Of a DNA stretch of 64,000 nucleotides, positions 51,015 through 59,903 are shown in pieces (within the stretch, counting starts at the first letter, position 1; each line of letters begins with the position of its first letter). The position numbers and the translations under genes were made by a program. The stretch spans positions 3,224,001 through 3,288,000 of the forward strand of contig NZ_OZ253573.1 in NCBI RefSeq assembly GCF_965262965.1, in the 5' to 3' direction. Source of the DNA: Poriferisodalis sp965262965. Lineage in GTDB: Bacteria; Actinomycetota; Acidimicrobiia; Acidimicrobiales; Poriferisodalaceae. A model generated the notes under the pieces. The model saw nothing but the letters and a program-made list of their open reading frames with translations. It made no database searches and was not told the DNA's origin.

Positions 51015-52244
51015 GCCTTCGTCTTTTTTGGGATTGGGGCTGCTGGGCTCGGCGGGGTTCATGTTAGGAGAAGGCCGCGGGCTTCGAAGTTGGCGTAGTT
51101 GGTGAAGCCGTGGGCTTTGCGGCGCAGGACCTGGAGCAGGTTGTTGGTGCGGTCGATGCGGCCGTTGGGGGGCCGCCCCGTTTGGTGCCAGGCGAGGATC
51201 TGGTTGTGCCAGGCGAGGAAGGTGTCGACGGTGTCGCTGAACTCGGGGATCAGCCCGGTGCGGTAGATGTCGGCGAACCGGTCGAGCGCGGCGAGGGCGC
51301 CTTCGCGGTCGTCGGCAAGGTAGAGGCCGTGCAGCTCGGCGAGCGCGTCCCAGGCTGCTTTGAGCCGCGGATGGGCGGCGAACAGCGCGTCGAGGCGGGA
51401 CTGCTCGGCCGCGTCGAGCTTGTCGGGTCGGCGCATCAGCAAGAACCGCGCCCGGAACACTTCGGGGTCGAACGCGGGCACTGAGCCCTCGGGGCGGCGC
51501 TGCACGTCGCGGCGCACCGCGGTGAGCCCCGCCGCGAACCATCTGATCACGTGGAACCTGTCCAGCACATGGCGGGCATGGCCGAGCCGCACCTCGATCG
51601 CGGCCTTGTACGCCTTGGAGCCGTCGCACACCACGACCTTCACGGCTTTGCACCATCGGGGCCCTTGCGCGGCCAGAAACCCCGACAGCGCCTGGGCATC
51701 GCGGTGGGGCACCATGGCGAGCACCTCGCCGGCGTCGCCGTTCGCCAGCACCGTGACGTACCGGTGCCGTTCGCGGATCGAGGTCCCCTCCACCACCAGC
51801 ACCCGGCACCTCTGCCGCCGCCGGCGGTCGGCGACCAGACCTGCCCAGGCCACCACCAGCGCGTTGACCAGCCTCCAGCTCAGCGCGTGGCGGCGAGCTG
51901 CGGCGTTGACCGTCATCGCCCGCGCGTCGGCCACCAGCCGGCGCGCCACCTCCAAGTCCCGGACCTCGCGGTCCCGGCGATCATGAACCTTCCCGCTCGG
52001 GGTCCCGCAATCAGAACAGCACGGGCGGCGCACCGTCGAACGCACCCGAACCACCAGCCGCTCAGGCGCGTCGACGACCACCCCCAGCACCTCAGTCCGC
52101 GGCAGCCACAGCCGCACCGACACAACATCACGCTTCATCGAGGCCCTCCAGGGTTCGGCGTCTCCAAACACCGATCCCCCCAGGGCCTCGACCCCTACAA
52201 ACGGACCCTCAACCCACCCTCATCCCACAAAACGACGAAGGGCC
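51013..52244 (-). mobile_element. ISL3-family insertion sequence with 8-bp target duplication
   Basis: 1232 bp. Target duplication gatcacgt at 51005-51012 and 52245-52252, as expected for ISL3. The ends are imperfect inverted repeats: left gagccttcgtcttttttggg, right (reverse complement) ggcccttcgtcgttttgtgg. A single transposase gene lies inside on the minus strand. It disrupts a sterol-desaturase-type gene. Confidence 0.85.
51059..52138 (-). CDS. ISL3-family transposase
   Basis: ATG 52138 with GGAGGG gives 359 residues (the frame is open to 52171). It has an N-terminal zinc finger (PCCSDCGTPSGKVHDRR) and the DDE region starting VLVVEGTSIRERHRYVTV, with VVCDGSKAYKAA for the second Asp. Compared with typical ISL3 (LDE... 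and E in the C-terminal block) the first Asp appears as Val, and the C-terminal Glu block reads RIDRTNNLLQ, with Asp in place of Glu. This suggests a possibly inactive copy, although the insertion looks young. Confidence 0.8.
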   Translation of the reverse strand: MKRDVVSVRLWLPRTEVLGVVVDAPERLVVRVRSTVRRPCCSDCGTPSGKVHDRRDREVRDLEVARRLVADARAMTVNAAARRHALSWRLVNALVVAWAGLVADRRRRQRCRVLVVEGTSIRERHRYVTVLANGDAGEVLAMVPHRDAQALSGFLAAQGPRWCKAVKVVVCDGSKAYKAAIEVRLGHARHVLDRFHVIRWFAAGLTAVRRDVQRRPEGSVPAFDPEVFRARFLLMRRPDKLDAAEQSRLDALFAAHPRLKAAWDALAELHGLYLADDREGALAALDRFADIYRTGLIPEFSDTVDTFLAWHNQILAWHQTGRPPNGRIDRTNNLLQVLRRKAHGFTNYANFEARGLLLT

Positions 52245-52251
52245 GATCACG

Positions 52252-52494
52252 TTGACCGCCACCTACCTGCTGCTGTCGCCCGCTCCGTCGCACTCGGGAT
52301 TCGACCGATATGTCGTGGCCGGCGGGCGCACCGTCGCCGGCGGCAACCGCTTTCACACGCTCCACCACCGGTTCTTCGACTGCAATTACGGCACGTCGCT
52401 GGTGCCCATGGACAAGTGGTTCGGTACCTTGCACGACGGCAGAGACGAGGCCACCGAACTGGTCAAAGAGCGCCGCCGGCCGGCAGCGCCCTAA
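52252..52494 (+). pseudogene. Sterol desaturase/fatty acid hydroxylase-type gene, 3' part
   Basis: The 80-residue frame begins TATYLLLSPAPSHSGFDRY and contains FHTLHHRFFDCNYGTSLVPMDKWFG, the third His cluster (HxxHH) and the conserved FGT-x-HDG-like ending (FGTLHDG) of fatty acid hydroxylases. It continues the 5' part across the ISL3 element in frame. The final stop overlaps the convergent SDR gene by 4 nt. Confidence 0.65.
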
Positions 52495-53219
52495 GCGATC
52501 GTCTCGGGTTCGGTGGTGACCAGCAGCTCGGCCACCGACGCCGTGTTCGGCAGTCGCAGGATGGTCGCGACTGTGTGAGCGAGGTCGTCTGCCTGAATCA
52601 TGATCGAAGGGTCGACGCCGAATTCTGCCGTCATGTCGGTCTGGACGTAGCCGGGGCAGACTGCGGTGCAACGGATCCCGTCACCGAAGGTCTCGTGGCG
52701 GACCGAATGGTGCAGCGACATCGCGGCGTGCTTGCTCATGGCGTACCCAGGGGCGAACGTGCCCCGAACCCGTTTGCCTGACATCGAGATCACGTTCACG
52801 ATCCGACCTTCGCCGCTGCGACGCAGGTGCGGCAACGCAGCCCGGATCATGCGGAACGGGCCCTTCGCGTTGACCTCCCACAGCAGGTCGAGGGTTTCCT
52901 CGGTCAGCTCGTCGAGGGTGTCGGTCGAAGCGACGCCCGCGTTGTTGATGAGGCAGTCGATGCGGCCATGGTCGTCGAGCGTCTCGGCTGTCCAGCGATC
53001 GGCGCCGGCTCGGTCGGTCACCTCGTAGTGGTGCAGGCTCACCGCGGGAGTGCCGCTCGAATCGGTCCGATACGCCGCGGCCGACTCCTCGAGAGACGAG
53101 AGGTCGCGCGCCCCCAGCGACAGCGCCCAGCCGTCGGCGTGCAGCGCCGCGGCGAGTGCCGCGCCGATGCCCCGATTGGCTCCGCTGATCATCGCCACGG
53201 ACCCGGTGATGTCTCGCAT
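52491..53219 (-). CDS. SDR family NAD(P)-dependent oxidoreductase
   Basis: 242 residues. Cofactor motif GANRGIGAALAAAL, NNAGVAS and the catalytic Tyr-x3-Lys in GYAMSKHAAMSL. AAGAAGG precedes the ATG. Classical SDR; the substrate is unknown. Confidence 0.88.
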   Translation of the reverse strand: MRDITGSVAMISGANRGIGAALAAALHADGWALSLGARDLSSLEESAAAYRTDSSGTPAVSLHHYEVTDRAGADRWTAETLDDHGRIDCLINNAGVASTDTLDELTEETLDLLWEVNAKGPFRMIRAALPHLRRSGEGRIVNVISMSGKRVRGTFAPGYAMSKHAAMSLHHSVRHETFGDGIRCTAVCPGYVQTDMTAEFGVDPSIMIQADDLAHTVATILRLPNTASVAELLVTTEPETIA

Positions 53220-53371
53220 GTCGTGTGCCTTCTTTCGAACTCTGTCACGCCTCGTCAGGCGCCAATCCCGCCGTCATGACACCGCAGCGTCCCGGCGCGA
53301 ATTGCCTGCTGCCTGTAGTTTTCGCAGGCGGTCTCCGTCAGGAGCTGACACCCGCAGGGAGGGTACGGGCG

Positions 53372-54673
53372 ATGACACAGTCCATGTCGGCCCCGGGCGA
53401 CCAGGCCGCCTACCTCCCCGGCTCGCCCGAGCGCGCCGAGCTGGCACGGCGCACGGTTCGGGTGCTGCAGGCCGGCGTCATTCCCGGCGGCTTGGCGATG
53501 ACCGCGTCGTTCTCCGCCTCGACACTGCTCGCCCAGCAGATGACGGGCAGCGAGACGAAAGCCTCACTCGCAGCGGTGTGTCTCAGCATCGGCGGCACGC
53601 TCGCCGGCCTGCCGATCGCTGTGCTCATGGCACGTCACGGCCGCCGGATAGGGCTTCGTGCCGGCTACCTGACGGGCGCAATCGGCGCGACGCTGGCACT
53701 GCTCTCGGCCTTCGCCGGGCGCTACTCGATTCTCGTGATCGGCATGGTGCTCATCGGCACCGGCCAGGCAGCGAACCTAGCGTCTCGCTACGCCGGGGCA
53801 GACCTCGCGACCGACGAGAATCGAGCGAAGTCGATCAGCTTGGTGCTGTGGGCCAGCACGGTCGGCTCGGTGCTCGGGCCCACTGTTGCGCTCGGTGTCA
53901 AGGGCTTGCTCGCCGACAGCGACTCGCTTCGAGGCTTCGCATTGCCGTACGCGATGGCGCTGGTTCTGTTCGGAGTCGCTGCGTTCACGATCTCGAGTCG
54001 CCTGCGCCCCGACCCCTTGCATGTCGTGGCTGCCGACGCGGGTGCTGTGAGCGTCAAGCTGCCGAGCCTGTCCGAGGCCGGTCGAATCCTGGCGCACCCG
54101 GTTGCTTCGGTCGCGCTCATCGCAATGATGCTGTCCCAAGCCGTGATGGTGGGCATCATGACGGTGTCGCCGATTCACATGGCTCAAGGCGATCAGAACG
54201 AGCTGCTCATCGGCGTCATGCTGTCTCTGCACATTGCGGGCATGTTCGCCTTCTCGCCGTACGTCGGCTGGCTCGTTGACCGAATCGGCGGCCAGCCGGT
54301 CATTGTCATCGGAGCGATCGTGCTCGCGTTCGGTGCACAGACTGCCGCCAACACCGATGCTGCTCATGCCACTGGGCATCTGTCAGGTCTGTTCTTCGTG
54401 GGCATCGGCTGGAGTTGCTGCGTGGTGGCCGCAAGCTCGCTGCTCACCGTGTCGTTCTCGGTGGAGCGTCGCGTCAGCGTTCAGGCCACCGCCGATGTGC
54501 TGATGACTGCGCTCGGCGCGGCCGCCGGCGTGGGTTCTGGGCTCGCAGTCGAGCACCGCGACTACGGCGATCTGGCTCAATGGGGAACGATCGTGGCGTT
54601 GACGCTTGCGGTGGTTGCAGTAGTGGGGGTAGTACGGCGCATTCGAGTGAACGGCTGGCGCGTCAACGTCTGA
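53372..54673 (+). CDS. MFS transporter
   Basis: ATG 53372 with GGGAGGG gives 433 residues and about 12 hydrophobic segments. The A-motif-like loop is ARHGRRIGLRAGYLTG between helices 2 and 3, with a second GWLVDRIGGQPV after helix 8. It lies upstream of surE in opposite orientation. Substrate unknown; drug or metabolite efflux is typical. Confidence 0.85.
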   Translation: MTQSMSAPGDQAAYLPGSPERAELARRTVRVLQAGVIPGGLAMTASFSASTLLAQQMTGSETKASLAAVCLSIGGTLAGLPIAVLMARHGRRIGLRAGYLTGAIGATLALLSAFAGRYSILVIGMVLIGTGQAANLASRYAGADLATDENRAKSISLVLWASTVGSVLGPTVALGVKGLLADSDSLRGFALPYAMALVLFGVAAFTISSRLRPDPLHVVAADAGAVSVKLPSLSEAGRILAHPVASVALIAMMLSQAVMVGIMTVSPIHMAQGDQNELLIGVMLSLHIAGMFAFSPYVGWLVDRIGGQPVIVIGAIVLAFGAQTAANTDAAHATGHLSGLFFVGIGWSCCVVAASSLLTVSFSVERRVSVQATADVLMTALGAAAGVGSGLAVEHRDYGDLAQWGTIVALTLAVVAVVGVVRRIRVNGWRVNV

Positions 54674-54775
54674 ACGAGCACTCCGCAGCGGCTTGGCTGG
54701 GGGTCGCTGAGAGGCCTCCGCGATGAGATCTCTGCGATGGGGCCTCCGCGACGGAGACCCCCCGATTCGGCGGTG

Positions 54776-55591
54776 TCAGAACAGCCCGTCGAGGCAGGCG
54801 GCGAGTTTCGAATCCACCGGCGGTGTCTCGGCGGCGATCCTGGACAGAAATGACACGGAGATCCGATCGTGCACCACGGCGCCCGTGTCGATCTCGATGG
54901 GCAGGTCGACGGCATCGCCCCAGTTCATCGCCACGCGGAATGCCTCGGTATTGTCCGGGTGAGGCTCGAGGTTGACTGAGGTGATCGACCGCGGCGGCTG
55001 GGTGCCGACCTCAGTGAAGCGCCACCCCTTCATCTCGGACACTTCGAGGTTCGGCACGTTCAAGTTGACGGCCCACACCTCTCGCTGATGGTCGGCCAGC
55101 AGGCCGCCCAGCACGACGCTCGCGATCTCGGCTGCCGAGTGCCACTTCTGGTCGGCGATGGCGTCCTCCCAGCCCTGCCCCTCGACACCGAAGCCGTCGA
55201 CAGTCTGGCTGACCGCCAAACCCGGAATATTGCCGTTCCGGCCCGTCAGCACTGCGCCCACCGTGCCCGAGTGGTACACCGAGCGGCCCACGTTCGCGCC
55301 GGGATTGATGCCCGACACGACGAGGTCGACGGGTCCGAATGCTCCGAGGCGGGCAAACATCACACACAGCGCCGGTGCCCCCGAGACTGCCCAGGCATCG
55401 GCAATGCCTTCGAACCGGACCTTGTGCACCTGCGGATCCATGATGTGCAACGGCCCGATGGCAGCTCCGGCGCCCGAATACTCCGAATCGGGAGCCACGA
55501 CCACGACATCGCCGTGTGCGGTCATGGCGCTGGCGAGCACGTGCAGGCCCTCGGACTCGATGCCGTCATCGTTGGTCACCAAGATCCGCAC
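54776..55591 (-). CDS. surE: 5'/3'-nucleotidase SurE
   Basis: GTG 55591 with a leaderless -10 gives 271 residues. VRILVTNDDGIESEGLHVLAS is the characteristic N-terminus with the DD metal pair; VVVAPDSEYSGAGAAIG, VVSGINPGANVG and YHSGTVGAVLTGR also match. SurE dephosphorylates nucleoside 5'/3'-monophosphates with a divalent metal. Confidence 0.9.
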   Translation of the reverse strand: MRILVTNDDGIESEGLHVLASAMTAHGDVVVVAPDSEYSGAGAAIGPLHIMDPQVHKVRFEGIADAWAVSGAPALCVMFARLGAFGPVDLVVSGINPGANVGRSVYHSGTVGAVLTGRNGNIPGLAVSQTVDGFGVEGQGWEDAIADQKWHSAAEIASVVLGGLLADHQREVWAVNLNVPNLEVSEMKGWRFTEVGTQPPRSITSVNLEPHPDNTEAFRVAMNWGDAVDLPIEIDTGAVVHDRISVSFLSRIAAETPPVDSKLAACLDGLF

Positions 55592-55598
55592 CGTGTCG

Positions 55599-55604
55599 AA
55601 GGTA
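55599..55604 (-). promoter_or_regulatory. Putative -10 element of a leaderless promoter
   Basis: TACCTT on the minus strand lies 7 nt before the GTG of surE. Confidence 0.4.
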
Positions 55605-55776
55605 GCGCCCAGGGGTGACATGTGGATGTATGGCCCGCAAACGGGTGTAGTCGCACGGCTGACACCCGGTTGACAGGCGGTTCACCACTGTGACGAGTCG
55701 AAGGCTGGGGCAAAAGGCTGGGGCCGAAGTCTCGGGGCGAAGTCCCCGGCAGCGCGCCGTGGCAAGCTGTTTCGCT

Positions 55777-56601
55777 GTGAAGGGATTGGCCGAGACTGGG
55801 TTGCCGAAGGCGTTGCCCGAAACCGGACACACATTGCGGGTCCTGCACACATCCGATGTTCACGTGGGTCATGTCCGGGGACCCCACGGGACGCACCGCG
55901 ATGTCTGTCAGTGCTCTATTCACGCCTTGGTCGAGACCGCCGCGGCCCACGACGCCGACGTACTGCTGATCGCCGGCGACCTCTTCGACCACGCTCGGCT
56001 GAAGCGGTCCGACGTTGCGCACACGATGAATCTGCTCGGTGACCTCGACGCGTCGGTCGTGATCATCCCTGGCAACCACGACGTCCATGACGAGCGGACG
56101 TTGTGGGGTACCCACGCCGACCATGAGCATCGGCTCGAGGTCACCGGCGCCGGAGTGATCTTTCTCGACGATCCCGAAGGCGCGACCCTGCACTTCGATG
56201 AGCACGACCTGACCTTGTGGGGACGGGCGATGGACTCACACGATTCGGACTACCGGCCCCTCGCCGGTGTGCCGCTTCGTCCGGATAGAGGCTGGTTCAT
56301 CGCCGCAGGGCATGGTCATTTCCAACGGACCGCAGACGACGCGCACCGATCGTCGCCGATCGCCGCCGAAGAGATCGAGGCAACTGGGGCTGACTACGTC
56401 GCGCTCGGCCACTGGCACGTGACCACCGACGTGTCCGTCGGCGAGGTCATCGCGTGGTACCCGGGCGCCCCGATGGGCATGCCCAGCAACGGCACCGCGT
56501 GCTTGGTGACGTTCGAGACCGGTGTCGGTGATCGCGGTCGCAGTGTGTCGGTCGACCACGTTGATGTGACGCCGCCGGGCGAGGGCTGCGCGGGCTGGTA
56601 G
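55777..56601 (+). CDS. Metallophosphoesterase (SbcD/Mre11-like)
   Basis: The frame opens at 55690; GTG 55777 is a plausible start giving 274 residues. The five phosphoesterase motifs are LHTSDVHVGH, GDLFDHARL, PGNHDVHDE, AAGHGHFQ and GHWHVTTD. It resembles the nuclease part of SbcD-type proteins but no sbcC partner is nearby. The start is uncertain by up to about 30 codons. Confidence 0.78.
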   Translation: MKGLAETGLPKALPETGHTLRVLHTSDVHVGHVRGPHGTHRDVCQCSIHALVETAAAHDADVLLIAGDLFDHARLKRSDVAHTMNLLGDLDASVVIIPGNHDVHDERTLWGTHADHEHRLEVTGAGVIFLDDPEGATLHFDEHDLTLWGRAMDSHDSDYRPLAGVPLRPDRGWFIAAGHGHFQRTADDAHRSSPIAAEEIEATGADYVALGHWHVTTDVSVGEVIAWYPGAPMGMPSNGTACLVTFETGVGDRGRSVSVDHVDVTPPGEGCAGW

Positions 56602-56680
56602 TCCTCATCGCCGCAGCGGCAGACCCGAGTGAGATGACTGGCGCGCCCTCGACGTCGGCACCGTCGAGGTCGCGCCGCGG

Positions 56681-58672
56681 TTACAGCTGGGCGGTGATGC
56701 GGTCGATACGCCGTTGGAGCGCCTCGCACTCTGCCATGTGACGCGACGCCGCGGACTTGGCAGATCCGTAGTCCTCAGCGACTTTGCGGGCGAGGTCTGG
56801 GTCTTCGTAGGTGGCCGAGTCGCCGAGGCGAGCTTGCAGCTCGGCGATACGGTGTTCCGCGGCTTCCCAGAGTCGCTCGGCTGCAGCCAATTCCCGGCGC
56901 AGATCGGCGGTTGCGTCGTGCGCGCTCTGGCGTTGGCGTGCTTCGTCCCGTCGTCGTTCCGCCGCCGATGATCGACTCGACGAAGGGCGCGACGCAGCGG
57001 TAGTCGCCGCGGATCGGCTCGTTTGTTCCCGAGGCCTTGTGGTTCCGCCGGCGGTGCGCTTCGGACCGAGACCGGGCGGCCGGAGCAGGTCCTCGTCGAC
57101 GCCCGGATGCCACCCCGCGGTGCCGTCGCGCACCACCACGAGCGAGTCGGCGACGTTGCGGATCAGGTGCCGATCGTGCGTGACCAGCAGGACCGTCCCG
57201 GGATACACCGACAGCGCATCCTCGAGCAGGTCGCAGCTAGGGAGGTCGAGGTGGTTGGTCGGCTCGTCAAGCACGAGCAGGTTGACCGGATTTGCCATGG
57301 TGATGGCAAGCGCCAACCGGGTGCGCTCGCCCCCGGACAGCTCTGCCACCTTGCGGTCAGCGGCATCGCCGGCGAATCCGAAGCCGCCGAGCATGGTGCG
57401 CACATTGCGGCCCGGCTGGACGCCGACAGACGCTGTGAATTCTTCTACCACCGTGCGTCGAGGGTTCATCACCTCGGCGAGGTGCTGAGCGAATGTGGCC
57501 ATGTCCACGTTGCGGCCGCGGTGCATCTCGCCGCCGACCACGTCCAACTCACCTTGCAGGACGCGCAGCAGCGTGGTCTTGCCCGCGCCATTCGGTCCGA
57601 CAACGCCGATCTTGGTGCCACGTTCGATGACCAGATCGACGCCGGTCAGCACGGGCTCGTCCCCGTCGGGATAGCCGATCGCAGCGCCGATGAGTTCCAT
57701 CACGACGCGTGACGAGCGGCGCGGTGTGCCGAATCCGAACCGAGCCGCGAGCTCCTTGCGGTCGGGAACTTCGATCTCTTCAAGTTTGTCGAGCGCCTTG
57801 ATGCGGCTCTGGACCTGGCGTGCCTTGGTGGCCTTGTACCGGAAGCGTTCGATGAATCGCTCGGTGTGCGCCCGGCGCCGCGACTGTGCGGCGGCTGCCG
57901 CCTCCGCGGCCGCCAATCGTTCCTCTCGGGCGGCGACGAATTCGGCAAAGCCGCCGACATGCTCGTAGGCGCCGACGCCGTCCATCTCGATGACCCGGTT
58001 TGCCACGGCGTCGATGAAGTCGCGGTCGTGGCTGACGAACAGCAGCGCGCCCGCCCACGCGGCGAGCTGGTCCTCGAGCCAGGCCACCGAGTCGACGTCG
58101 AGGTGGTTGGTGGGCTCGTCAAGGAGGAGGATGTCGGGCGCTGAAAGCAGCAGACGCGCGAGCGCCACACGCATCCGCCATCCACCCGATAGCTGCCGGA
58201 CTGGCCGATCCGCGTCCTCGGAAGCGAAGCCGAGTCCCGCCAGCACACGGTGCGCTTCGGCTTCGAAGCCGTACCCGCCGAGCTGGCGGAAGCGGGCTTC
58301 GAGTTCGCCGTACCGCGACACCACGTCATCGTGGTCAGAGGCATCGACGTCAGCCATCCGCTCGGAGAGCCGCCCCAGCTCGGCCGACATCTCGGTGAAG
58401 TCGCCGGCTCCTGCGAGCGTCGTTTCCAGCACAGTGCCGTCGCCTGCCTCGTCGAGCTCTTGGGGCAGGTAGCCAATCCGGGTGCCGCCGCGGACGTGCA
58501 CCTGGCCTTCGTCGGGCTGGCCGACGCCTGCGAGGATTTCGAGCAGAGTCGTCTTCCCGATGCCGTTGCCGCCCACCAGCGCAATTCGGCGTCCCGCCTC
58601 GAGTTGCACGTCGACATCGCTGAACAGCCGTCGCGGCGGATACGACTTGGCGAGCGAGGAAGCCGACAGCAC
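56681..58672 (-). CDS. ABC-F family ATP-binding protein
   Basis: 663 residues from GTG 58672. There are two ABC domains without membrane segments. The first has Walker A GGNGIGKTT, signature QLSGGWRMRVALARLL and Walker B ILLLDEPTNHLD. A linker about 80 residues long follows (RRAHTERFIERFRYKATKARQ). The second has GPNGAGKTT, signature LSGGERTRLALAI and LLVLDEPTNHLD. A charged C-terminal coil (to about 660) follows. Family roles are in ribosome-associated translation or antibiotic protection. Confidence 0.9.
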   Translation of the reverse strand: MLSASSLAKSYPPRRLFSDVDVQLEAGRRIALVGGNGIGKTTLLEILAGVGQPDEGQVHVRGGTRIGYLPQELDEAGDGTVLETTLAGAGDFTEMSAELGRLSERMADVDASDHDDVVSRYGELEARFRQLGGYGFEAEAHRVLAGLGFASEDADRPVRQLSGGWRMRVALARLLLSAPDILLLDEPTNHLDVDSVAWLEDQLAAWAGALLFVSHDRDFIDAVANRVIEMDGVGAYEHVGGFAEFVAAREERLAAAEAAAAAQSRRRAHTERFIERFRYKATKARQVQSRIKALDKLEEIEVPDRKELAARFGFGTPRRSSRVVMELIGAAIGYPDGDEPVLTGVDLVIERGTKIGVVGPNGAGKTTLLRVLQGELDVVGGEMHRGRNVDMATFAQHLAEVMNPRRTVVEEFTASVGVQPGRNVRTMLGGFGFAGDAADRKVAELSGGERTRLALAITMANPVNLLVLDEPTNHLDLPSCDLLEDALSVYPGTVLLVTHDRHLIRNVADSLVVVRDGTAGWHPGVDEDLLRPPGLGPKRTAGGTTRPREQTSRSAATTAASRPSSSRSSAAERRRDEARQRQSAHDATADLRRELAAAERLWEAAEHRIAELQARLGDSATYEDPDLARKVAEDYGSAKSAASRHMAECEALQRRIDRITAQL

Positions 58673-58719
58673 GATCGAAGAGTGTGCCGCCGAACCGGCC
58701 CGGCTGGCGCCTCAGTGTG

Positions 58720-59637
58720 TCAATCGAAGTGGGGCGCGACGTCGGACATGAAGGCGCGCAGCGCGTCGAGACGGCCCGCGACGCCGCCGCGAGCGACAGG
58801 GTCGAGCACCAAGTGTGTGACGCCGGTCTCGGCGACCTGCGCGACGCTGTCGATCATCTGCTCGATGCTGCCCGCGATCGACACGGCCGGTTTCATGACT
58901 GCCGCCGGGTCGAGGTAGTAGCGAAGCGACAGTGTGATCTCGCTGCGGTCGCGACCGGCGACGTCACATTCCTCGCCGACGGCCGCCCATCCGGCGCCAA
59001 CTTCGTCCAGCGTCTCGAACGCCGCGTGGAAGCCGTGTCCGAACTGCGCCACTCTCCGGTAGGCGGCCGCCGAGTTGCCTCCCACCCACACCGGCACTGG
59101 GTCCTGCACTGGCTTCGGCTCGAACCCGACGGTTGGGAATGAATAGAACTCGCCGTCGTAGCTGGGGTCGTCCTCGCCGAACAACCTCTGGAACACCTCG
59201 AGTTGCTCGTCAGAGCGCTTGCCACGCCGGTCCCACGGCATTCCCAGCACCTCAGCCTCCTCGCGCATCCAGCCGACGCCGACACCCAGGATCAGCCGTC
59301 CGCCCGACAGCACGTCGATGGTGGCCAGCCGCTTGGCAGTCTCGACCGGCGGTCGGTACGGCAGGATCAGCACGCTGAAGCCCAAGCGCAGGTTCTGGGT
59401 CACCGCAGCAACGAACTGCAGCGTTCCGATCGGGTCGAGCCAGCCCGTCTTGGGCGGCGCTGGGAACGAGCCATCGTCACTGTACGGGTACTGCGAGACG
59501 AGCTCGGCGGGCCAGCAGACGTGGTCCGAAGCCCAGCCTGAGTCGAAACCCAGATCGTCGACGGCGGTCGAGAACTCGATAAGCGCATCACGCGTAGCGA
59601 TGTGGCCCAGGTGCGGCAGTGTGACTCCCCATTCCAT
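58720..59637 (-). CDS. LLM class F420-dependent oxidoreductase (TIGR03619-like)
   Basis: The frame opens at 59646, but ATG 59637 (MEWGVTLPHLG) lies 7 nt after a TAGCGT -10, so a leaderless start with 305 residues is preferred. VDDLGFDSGWASDHVCWPAE and SGGRLILGVGVGWMREEAEVLG are hallmark segments; it is close to the gene at 12114-12965 (same VGWMREE/VGWLREE motif). Confidence 0.85.
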   Translation of the reverse strand: MEWGVTLPHLGHIATRDALIEFSTAVDDLGFDSGWASDHVCWPAELVSQYPYSDDGSFPAPPKTGWLDPIGTLQFVAAVTQNLRLGFSVLILPYRPPVETAKRLATIDVLSGGRLILGVGVGWMREEAEVLGMPWDRRGKRSDEQLEVFQRLFGEDDPSYDGEFYSFPTVGFEPKPVQDPVPVWVGGNSAAAYRRVAQFGHGFHAAFETLDEVGAGWAAVGEECDVAGRDRSEITLSLRYYLDPAAVMKPAVSIAGSIEQMIDSVAQVAETGVTHLVLDPVARGGVAGRLDALRAFMSDVAPHFD

Positions 59638-59644
59638 GGCGGTC

Positions 59645-59650
59645 ACGCTA
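59645..59650 (-). promoter_or_regulatory. Putative -10 element of a leaderless promoter
   Basis: TAGCGT on the minus strand, 7 nt before the ATG at 59637. Confidence 0.45.
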
Positions 59651-59903
59651 GGCGGGTTGGCCCAACAGTGCTGTGGGGCCGGAAATGCCCCCCGACTCGC
59701 CGGTCAGGCTGTCGCGATGGGCCGCGGCGTAGAGCCGCGCCACGAAAATGTCATGGGATCGTCGCGACTCACGCAAGATGGCCGCGCGTATCGCGATTAC
59801 TCTCGCGGCACTGACGCGACGGCCTTGCTCTGGGGGACGAGGACGAATCGATGCCCCAAGGGGTCCTGTCGTGGAATGCAATCCACCTAGGAGGGATGGA
59901 CTG

